DNA of 64,000 nucleotides from Streptomyces calvus (GTDB lineage Bacteria > Actinomycetota > Actinomycetes > Streptomycetales > Streptomycetaceae), in NCBI RefSeq assembly GCF_006782915.1, contig NZ_VCNP01000047.1, positions 1-64,000 of the forward strand, read 5' to 3'. Below the pieces are notes generated by a model. That model made no database searches. It was not told the origin of the DNA and was given only the letters and a program-made list of their open reading frames with translations. The translations under genes were made by a program, and so were the position numbers. Shown here in pieces: positions 57,895 through 64,000 of the stretch. Positions within the stretch are counted from its first letter, which is position 1, and the number at the start of each line of letters is the position of its first letter.

Positions 57895-59031
57895 ATGGGC
57901 ATCGAGCCCGCACGGGAGGTCACCGTCTCGGTGATCATCCCGGTGTACAACGCCGCGGACTGTCTCGCGGAATGCCTGCAGTCCGTCGCCGATCAGTCCA
58001 TCGGCTTCGAGAACGTCGAGATCATCGCCGTGGACGACGGCTCCACGGACGGCAGCGGAGCACTGCTGGACGCCTGGGCGGCACGCCACCCCGGGCGGAT
58101 CCGGGTGGTGCACCAGGACAACTCCGGGGCGCCGGGCGGGCCCCGCAACCGGGGCATCGACATGGCCGCCGGCGAGTTCCTGTTCTTCGCCGACCCCGAC
58201 GACTACCTCGGCACCGAGGCACTGGAACGGATGGTCGCCGCCGCCCGGCGCAACGACTCCGACGTGGTCCTCGGACGCATCCGCGGAGTGGGCCGCAAGG
58301 CGCCGGTCACACCGTTCCGCCGGAACGTCGAGGGCGGCGACATCTTCACCTGCCGCGCCGTGTGGAGCCTCACCGCGCAGAAGCTGTTCCGGCGCTCCCT
58401 GGCCACGGAGCGCGGGCTGCGCTTCGCCGAGGGGCTGCGGCTGGCCGAGGAGCAGATGTTCGTCGTCCCGGCCTGTCTGCACGCCCGGTCGATCTCCGTC
58501 GTGGCCGACTACGACTGCTACCACCTGGTCCACCGTGAGGACTTCCCGCACCTGACCCGGCAGGCCCCCGACCCCGAGTCGTTCTACGCCAACGTGCGCG
58601 ACGTGCTGAACACGGTGGTGGCCCACGTCCCGCCGGGCCGCCGGCGCAACGACCTGCTCTACCGCTGGCTCACCCTGGAGATCCTCGGCCGTTTCCAGGC
58701 CGCGTTCACCGAACTGCCGGAGGAGACCCGGCAGGTGCACGTGAGGCTCGCCGGGGAGCTGCTGGAGGCGTTCATGCCGCGGGAGCTGATCGCCGAACTG
58801 CCGACGCTGTCGAGGCTGCGGTGCCTGCTGATCTCCCAGGGGCTCGTCGAGGAACTCACCGCCCTGTGCGGTCTGGTGCCCCGGCCCGAGCCCGCCCAGG
58901 AGCCGAAGGACACCGCCGGGCCGCCGCCGCCCGTACGACGGGTGCGCACGCGCAGGCGCCTCAAGCGCCGGATCCGCGCGCTGGCCGGTGCGCTGCGTGG
59001 CGGAGGAGGACGACCGGGAGACACCGCCTAG
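57895..59031 (+). CDS. Family 2 glycosyltransferase
   Basis: ATG at 57895 gives 378 residues. The GT-A fold is clear: VTVSVIIPVYNAADCLAECL, then IIAVDDGSTDGSGALLD, NSGAPGGPRNRGIDMAAGEF and FFADPDDYLG, the last providing the D-x-D-type metal site. The region after residue 250 is helical and ends in an Arg-rich tail (VRRVRTRRRLKRRIRALAGA) that may bind membrane or anionic polymer. It probably adds a sugar to a wall glycopolymer, given the convergent glycerophosphotransferase genes next to it. The acceptor and donor are unknown. Confidence 0.9.
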   Translation: MGIEPAREVTVSVIIPVYNAADCLAECLQSVADQSIGFENVEIIAVDDGSTDGSGALLDAWAARHPGRIRVVHQDNSGAPGGPRNRGIDMAAGEFLFFADPDDYLGTEALERMVAAARRNDSDVVLGRIRGVGRKAPVTPFRRNVEGGDIFTCRAVWSLTAQKLFRRSLATERGLRFAEGLRLAEEQMFVVPACLHARSISVVADYDCYHLVHREDFPHLTRQAPDPESFYANVRDVLNTVVAHVPPGRRRNDLLYRWLTLEILGRFQAAFTELPEETRQVHVRLAGELLEAFMPRELIAELPTLSRLRCLLISQGLVEELTALCGLVPRPEPAQEPKDTAGPPPPVRRVRTRRRLKRRIRALAGALRGGGGRPGDTA

Positions 59032-59073
59032 GCCGGATGCGGCCCGGGCCCGGTTCCGGTGCCGGAAACGCCG

Positions 59074-59104
59074 CGTGCCCGGGGGCCGTTCGCCCCCGGG
59101 CACG
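59074..59104. terminator. Bidirectional terminator between convergent wall-polymer genes
   Basis: Twelve-base arms CGTGCCCGGGGG and CCCCCGGGCACG surround a 7-nt loop. Confidence 0.82.
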
Positions 59105-59122
59105 CACGCTTCAGATCCGCGC

Positions 59123-62100
59123 TCAGATCTCCTTGGCCTGCTCCAGCATACGGTCGACGACGCGCTTGGAGGCCTCACCGTCGTCCAGGTCGCAGAACAG
59201 GTGGTGGAACCGCGCGAAGCGCTCCTCGTACTCGGCCGACACCTCGTCGATGTTCCGGATCGCCGTCACCAGCTCCTCGGACGTGGAGATCAGCGGGCCG
59301 GGCGAGTCCTTCTCGAAGTCGAAGTAGAACCCGCGCAGCGTGTCCCGGTAGTGCTCCAGGTCGTACGTGAAGAACAGCATCGGGCGCTTGAGGTGGGCGT
59401 AGTCGAACATCACCGACGAGTAGTCCGTGATCATCATGTCCGCCGCCAGGTACAGGTCCGCGATGTCCGGGTACTCCGAGGCGTCCCACACGAAACCGTT
59501 GCCGGCGCCCGGCACGGCGTCCACCACGTTGGAGTGGCGCCGGATCAGCAGCACATGGTCCTCGCCCAGCCGGCGACGGGCGTCGTCCAGGTCGATCCGC
59601 AGGTCGAACAGGTACTGCCCGGCGCTGTGCGACTGGTCGTCCCGCCACGTCGGGGCGTACAGCACGACCTTCTTGCCGCTCGGGATGCCGAGCGTCTTCC
59701 GCACCTTCTCCGCGATCTTGTCGCGGTCCGGCGAGTAGAGGTAGTCGTTGCGCGGGTAACCGGCCTCCAGGATCTCCCCGTCGTAGGAGAAGGCCCGCTT
59801 GAGGATCGGCGTGGAGAAGCGGTTGGAGGAGACCAGCAGACTCCAGTTCTTCGCCTCCAGCGCCAGACGGTTCTGGTACTCGCGGTCGAAGTACAGCGTC
59901 TCGATGTCGTGGCCGATCTTCTTCAGCATCGTGCCGTGCCAGGTCTGCACGATGACCTGACCGGGCCGGCGCTCCACCCACTCGGGCAGGTGCCCGTTGG
60001 TGACGATGTAGCGGGAGGTGGCCAGCGCCTCGAACCACTCGCGGCCCCACATGCGCACCTTGTCCGCGGTGGGCGGCAGCACCACCTGGCCGTCGCGCAC
60101 GGCCCACAGGAACTTCAGGTCGCTGCCCCGGCGCAGCAGTTCCTCGTGCATCGCCCGAGGGCTGTCCGAGTACTGCTTGCCGTTGTAGCTGAGGAAGAAC
60201 ACCTGGTCGCGCAGCGGCTGCTGACGGCCCGGCTGGTACACCTCGCGGCGCAGCTGGAGCTGGCGGTACGGGCCGCGCTCCAGGTCGCTGAGCTCCGAAC
60301 GGCAGTTCAGCTGCGGGTAGTCGCTCCAGCGGTTCTCGAACCAGTAGCGGCGGCCGCCCAGTTCGGTGTGCAGCGGGAACTGCCGCAGCGCCAGCCGGTC
60401 GATGACGAACTGCGCGTCGGGCACGTCCGGGTTCGCCGAGCGCAGCAGCAGGTTCCAGCGGCCCGCCTTCAGCGGCACCTGACCGGAACCGCCCATCACC
60501 GACGGGTCGAACGCCACGGAGAACGTGCCGTCCTCCGCCCAGTCGACGGCCGCGGTGCGCTCGTCGTAGCGGTTGGTCGCCTTCAGCACGAGGTCCGCAC
60601 CGACGAGTTCGCGGCTGCACCGGCCGCGCACCACGATCTTGCCGTCCTCCTGGGCGACGCCCCGGATCACGGCACGGCGCGTGCGACCGGTGATCTTCAG
60701 ATAGCCGTTGTGGCCGGACGTCAGGGCGATCTCGCGGTGCGCGCCCGCCTCGCCGAAGGAGGCCGGCAGGTCGAAGGAGAGGTCCTCCAACCCTTCCTGG
60801 ACCACGCTGCTGAACTGGCGCTCCGTGCCGTCCGCGGCGGTGGCCACCAGGACCGTGGACCACCGGCGGCGGTCCGGCTGGGCCTTGTCGTCGACCGTGC
60901 TGGTGCTCAGCAGGGCCACGTCCTCCAGCGGCACCCGGGTGCGGAACGTCGCGCCGGCGCCCTCCTGCGCCACCTCCACGGGGTAGGTGCGCACCTCGCC
61001 GCTCTTGGTGTGGCTCAGCCGGAAGGTGACCGTCTCACCGGCCTTCAGCGGGACCCGGATGTCACCGCTGACCTCCACCGCGTCGCCGTCCAGCCGGCGT
61101 CCGGTGATCAGGGCGCGTACCTTCTCCACGCGCAGCTTCAGCGCGCTGCGCTCGACGGTCGGCAGCAGCCGGAAGTCGTCGTCGAGCCACTGGTAGGGCG
61201 GGAAGTTGGCGGCCGAGCCGCCGCGGGTCCAGATGCCGCTGCGCCGGACCAGCCCGGAGGCGTAGACGTTGATGCCGACGTGCCAGAGACCCTCCTGCCA
61301 GGTCCCGCCCTTGCGCAGCTTCGCCGGATCGAGGGCCAGCTCCCAGCCCGCCCAGTCGTAGTTGTAGCGCTGCTGGCCGGAGTCGGTGGTGCACTCGGGC
61401 CGGTAGATGTTCTTGGCGGGCAGGAAGACGCGTCGGCGGGAGCCGTGGCGCTTGAGCTGGACGATCTTGACGCTGCTCCGCTTCGCCGACACGTCGATCT
61501 TGTCGATGTAGGCGTCGCCGGACAGCAGCAGCTTGCCGTCCTGCCAGGTCACCGAGCGCAGCGGGGCGCGCAGGCCCAGGTCGCCGTCGATGCGCAGCGC
61601 CGACTTCGGCAGCTCCAGGCCGCTCTCCTCGAGCGTGCGGAAGCTGGCGTACTTGCGGAAGGTGCCGGAGACCTCGATGGGCTCCTTGCGGCGCTGGGAG
61701 GCCAGCAGGGCGATCAGCTCCGGCATGGCGTGCTTGCGGACCAGCAGCCACTGCACCCGCAGGTCCGTCGGCAGCGCCATGACGATCTTCGGGTCGACCA
61801 TGTCCAGGTAGCGGTTGGCGGCTTCCAGGAACGCCTCGTGGAACTCGGCGGTCGCGTCCGGCAGCACCCGCAGGAACAGCCGCAGGTCGTCGCGGAGCAC
61901 CCGGTCGTCGTACTGGCGCTTGTACTCGGCGAACTCCGGGCCCGTCTGCTGGGAGAGGTAGTCGCTGACCATGCTGACCGCGGTGACGCGGTCGCGGATG
62001 GCCTGCGGCTCCTTGCGGCGCTGGGTGATCGACGGCGCGGACTCGCCCTCGCGCAGCCGCCAGAAGTACGTCGGTTCGCCGATGATGTCGACGGCCTCGG

Positions 62101-62686
62101 CGCGGTAGTGCGCGGGCAGGACGACGGGGATGTCCTCGTGCAGGATGCCCTCGGGGAAGACGAAGCCCTCGCGCTCCCAGAACGTCCGCCGGAAGACCTT
62201 GTTGCAGGCGATGCGGTCGGCTATGAGCTTCGGGTTCCTGGATATGTGGGTGCGCCTGCGGGCCTCGCCGGCCAGCATCTTCAGCAGGGGCACCTGCCAC
62301 GACTTCTCGCCCTTGAGGTGGAAGACGTTGCCGGTGGCGAAGTCCGAGCCGGACTCGTCCAGGCTGGCGATCATCTGCCGGTAGGCGTCCGGCGGGATGA
62401 CGTCGTCACTGTCGACGAAGGTGAGGAACTCCGCGTCGGCCGACATGTGCGCGATGCCCGTGTTGCGGGCCGCGCCGAGCCCGGCGTTCTCCTTGCGGAT
62501 GAGCTTGAAGCGCTCGTCGCGGCTCTCGTACGCGGCCGCGATGGACGCGGAGTCGTCGGGGGAGCCGTCGTCGACCATCAGGACCTCCAGGTCCCGGAAG
62601 GTCTGCGCGGCGAGGGAGTCAAGACACGCGGGCAGGTAGCGCTCGACGTTGTAGATGGGGACGATGACACTGAGCCGAGGGGCCAT
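59123..62686 (-). CDS. Bifunctional GT2 glycosyltransferase / CDP-glycerol-type glycerophosphotransferase
   Basis: ATG at 62686 gives 1187 residues, with AGGAAGGAGAG upstream. Residues 1-~250 are a GT2 domain: RLSVIVPIYNVERYLPACLD, then VDDGSPDD and FVDSDDVIPP. The middle ~500 residues hold beta-rich repeats resembling the linker domains of teichoic-acid enzymes. The C-terminal ~390 residues are a TagF/TagB-like transferase: QTWHGTMLKKIG with His917, SNRFSTPILKRAFSY, GYPRNDYL, VLYAPTWRDDQ and MMITDYSSVMFDYAHLKRPM. It probably glycosylates and polymerises a polyol-phosphate chain. It lies 24 bp downstream of a second transferase gene on the same strand. Confidence 0.93.
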   Translation of the reverse strand: MAPRLSVIVPIYNVERYLPACLDSLAAQTFRDLEVLMVDDGSPDDSASIAAAYESRDERFKLIRKENAGLGAARNTGIAHMSADAEFLTFVDSDDVIPPDAYRQMIASLDESGSDFATGNVFHLKGEKSWQVPLLKMLAGEARRRTHISRNPKLIADRIACNKVFRRTFWEREGFVFPEGILHEDIPVVLPAHYRAEAVDIIGEPTYFWRLREGESAPSITQRRKEPQAIRDRVTAVSMVSDYLSQQTGPEFAEYKRQYDDRVLRDDLRLFLRVLPDATAEFHEAFLEAANRYLDMVDPKIVMALPTDLRVQWLLVRKHAMPELIALLASQRRKEPIEVSGTFRKYASFRTLEESGLELPKSALRIDGDLGLRAPLRSVTWQDGKLLLSGDAYIDKIDVSAKRSSVKIVQLKRHGSRRRVFLPAKNIYRPECTTDSGQQRYNYDWAGWELALDPAKLRKGGTWQEGLWHVGINVYASGLVRRSGIWTRGGSAANFPPYQWLDDDFRLLPTVERSALKLRVEKVRALITGRRLDGDAVEVSGDIRVPLKAGETVTFRLSHTKSGEVRTYPVEVAQEGAGATFRTRVPLEDVALLSTSTVDDKAQPDRRRWSTVLVATAADGTERQFSSVVQEGLEDLSFDLPASFGEAGAHREIALTSGHNGYLKITGRTRRAVIRGVAQEDGKIVVRGRCSRELVGADLVLKATNRYDERTAAVDWAEDGTFSVAFDPSVMGGSGQVPLKAGRWNLLLRSANPDVPDAQFVIDRLALRQFPLHTELGGRRYWFENRWSDYPQLNCRSELSDLERGPYRQLQLRREVYQPGRQQPLRDQVFFLSYNGKQYSDSPRAMHEELLRRGSDLKFLWAVRDGQVVLPPTADKVRMWGREWFEALATSRYIVTNGHLPEWVERRPGQVIVQTWHGTMLKKIGHDIETLYFDREYQNRLALEAKNWSLLVSSNRFSTPILKRAFSYDGEILEAGYPRNDYLYSPDRDKIAEKVRKTLGIPSGKKVVLYAPTWRDDQSHSAGQYLFDLRIDLDDARRRLGEDHVLLIRRHSNVVDAVPGAGNGFVWDASEYPDIADLYLAADMMITDYSSVMFDYAHLKRPMLFFTYDLEHYRDTLRGFYFDFEKDSPGPLISTSEELVTAIRNIDEVSAEYEERFARFHHLFCDLDDGEASKRVVDRMLEQAKEI

Positions 62687-62710
62687 GGCTTGGTGCTCTC
62701 CTTCCTGGGG

Positions 62711-64000
62711 TCAGGCCCGCTCGACCAGTTCGAGCGCCTGGTCGGGGGTCGGTGCGTGGGATCGTTCGGTGAACGGGACGAACGGCAGCGTGCTGTCCTC
62801 ACCGAGGAAGACGCGCCGCACCACCCTTTCGGCTGCGCGCCCGTCGTCGAACTCGCAGAACCGCAGCCGGAAGGCGGCGCGGCGCTCGGCGGCGTCCGCT
62901 CCGGCGTACTCCCGCGATTCGAGCAGGCGGATCAGCTCGGCCTGCGAGGTGGCCACCACACCGGGCGGCTCCTCCAGCAGGTTGAAGTAGGTGCCGCGGA
63001 CCGCGGAGTAGATGTCCCAGTCGGGGGCGTAGACGATGATCGGGCGGTCGAGGACCGCGTAGTCGAACATCGCCGACGAGTAGTCCGTGACGAGCGCGTC
63101 CGCGGCCAGGTACAGCTCCTCCACCGGGTGGTGGCCCGACACGTCGACGATCCGTCCGCTCCTGCGCAGTTCGGCGGTGTGCGGGGAACTGCCGTAGAAG
63201 TAGTGGCCGCGCACCATCAGCGTGACGTCGGGGCCCAGTTCGTCCGCGAGGCGCGCGAGGTCGAGGGCCGGGGTGAACCCGGGCTGGTACTCGCGGTGCG
63301 TGGGCATGTACAGGAACGCCTTGGTGCCGTCGGCGAGTCCGAGCGCCGCGCGGGCCCGCCGGACGTCCTCGGCGGTGGCGTTCACCAGGACGTCGTTGCG
63401 CGGGTAGCCGGTCTCCAGGGAGGTGTACGAGCAGGGGTACACGCGCTCCCACACGGCGGTCGAGAAGCGGTTGGAGCTGAGGCTGAAGTCCCAGCGGTCG
63501 CAGCGTTCCAGCAGCTTGGCGAAGTCCATGTGGGTGGACGCCGGGTACTTCTGCTGGTCCAGGCCCATCGTCTTCAGCGGCGTGCCGTGGTGCGTCTGCA
63601 GATGGATCTGGCCCTCCCGCTTCACCACCGCGTCCGCGAAGTTCACGTTGTTGACGAGGTACTTGGCGCGCGCCACGGCCGCCCAGTACTCGCGCGAACC
63701 GACCCGGACGTACTCCACGCCCTCGGGCACCTGGTCCACGGCGTCCGGGCGGACGGCCCACACCCGCCGCATGTGCGGTGCGAGGCGGGCGAGTTCGGCG
63801 TCGATGGCCGCCGGGTTGCAGGAGACGCTGCGGCTCCAGTAGGCGGAGAACAGCGCGAGGTTGTCGTCGAGGGGCAGCCGCAGCTGCGACTGGTAGTAGA
63901 CGCCTATCGCGCTGCGCTTGGACCGGTTGATCGCGGCCCGCGCCCGGTTGTTGACCCGCCGCCGGAACTTCACGGCCGCGGTGGCGCCCGCCAGGGCGGC
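62711..64000 (-). CDS. CDP-glycerol-type glycerophosphotransferase, 5'-truncated by the window edge
   Basis: The frame is open to the right edge; GTG at 63973 is only an internal possibility, because preceding codons read AALAGATAA in frame. The visible 430 residues form a TagF/TagB-like domain: HLQTHHGTPLKTMGLDQQ with the catalytic His, LSSNRFSTAVWERVYPC, GYPRNDVLV, YMPTHREYQPGF, MVRGHYFYGSS and LVTDYSSAMFDYAVLDRP. These enzymes transfer a polyol phosphate from a CDP donor to a lipid-linked acceptor, at the inner face of the membrane. A GT2 domain may precede it outside the window, as in its neighbour. The next gene starts 24 bp downstream, so the two form an operon. Confidence 0.9.
   Translation of the reverse strand, partial: AALAGATAAVKFRRRVNNRARAAINRSKRSAIGVYYQSQLRLPLDDNLALFSAYWSRSVSCNPAAIDAELARLAPHMRRVWAVRPDAVDQVPEGVEYVRVGSREYWAAVARAKYLVNNVNFADAVVKREGQIHLQTHHGTPLKTMGLDQQKYPASTHMDFAKLLERCDRWDFSLSSNRFSTAVWERVYPCSYTSLETGYPRNDVLVNATAEDVRRARAALGLADGTKAFLYMPTHREYQPGFTPALDLARLADELGPDVTLMVRGHYFYGSSPHTAELRRSGRIVDVSGHHPVEELYLAADALVTDYSSAMFDYAVLDRPIIVYAPDWDIYSAVRGTYFNLLEEPPGVVATSQAELIRLLESREYAGADAAERRAAFRLRFCEFDDGRAAERVVRRVFLGEDSTLPFVPFTERSHAPTPDQALELVERA

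Overview
This is chromosomal DNA from a high-GC actinomycete, almost certainly a Streptomyces. The G/C-saturated third codon positions, the many GTG starts, the mreBCD-pbp2-sfr cluster, the duplicated ClpP peptidases and near-verbatim Streptomyces MreB, ClpP and RodA sequences all point there. The backbone order pepN, mycothiol-reductase-like gene, rpiB, nei2, tig, clpP1, clpP2, clpX, valS, folC, DUF4233, ndk, rne, rplU, rpmA, obg is an old actinobacterial synteny block that also exists in mycobacteria. Lineage-specific modules are inserted into it.

Layout. 1-4.6 kb: the end of a repeat-rich membrane protein, then a large secreted subtilisin-like protease. 4.7-6.8 kb: a decayed CGNR zinc-finger remnant, a Nudix hydrolase, and a hypothetical gene whose 3' end is amplified as 33-bp tandem repeats. 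7-20.9 kb: PepN, a DsbA-like mycothiol reductase homologue, two paralogous amino-acid permeases around BioY, RpiB, an endonuclease-VIII-like glycosylase, an Eis-type acetyltransferase, a SpoIIE-type phosphatase, an HD protein and a membrane acyltransferase with a possible coupled leader peptide. 21.5-27 kb: a small membrane protein, tRNA-Gly and tRNA-Pro, and the proteostasis block tig-clpP1-clpP2-clpX. 28-34.3 kb: valS, a second acyltransferase, folC, DUF4233 and ndk. 34.6-41.1 kb: the cell-shape and spore-wall cluster mreB-mreC-mreD-pbp2-rodA. 41.3-48.9 kb: a CYTH-CHAD protein and a radical-SAM protein, separated from its usual TIGR03936 partner by membrane genes that include a frame-split repeat protein. 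49.1-57.7 kb: RNase E/G, a nucleotidyltransferase plus glycerol-1-phosphate-type dehydrogenase pair, then rplU-rpmA-obg. 57.9-64 kb: a glycosyltransferase and two CDP-glycerol-type glycerophosphotransferases, the second cut by the window edge.

Functional themes. The first is protein quality control: trigger factor, ClpP1P2 and ClpX, with ClgR-like and SigR-like promoter elements. The second is envelope building: elongasome/spore-wall genes lie close to polyol-phosphate wall-polymer genes. The third is ribosome and RNA maturation: RNase E/G, L21, L27 and Obg. Several genes have a TANNNT- or CANNNT-type -10 element 6-7 nt before the start codon, which suggests leaderless mRNAs.

There is no prophage, insertion sequence, CRISPR array or biosynthetic gene cluster. 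The best candidates for under-described biology are the cytidylyltransferase/glycerol-1-phosphate dehydrogenase/glycerophosphotransferase set, the TIGR03960/TIGR03936 pair, and the GTGA-overlapped, frame-split membrane repeat protein. All calls were made by reading the sequence; no database search was run.
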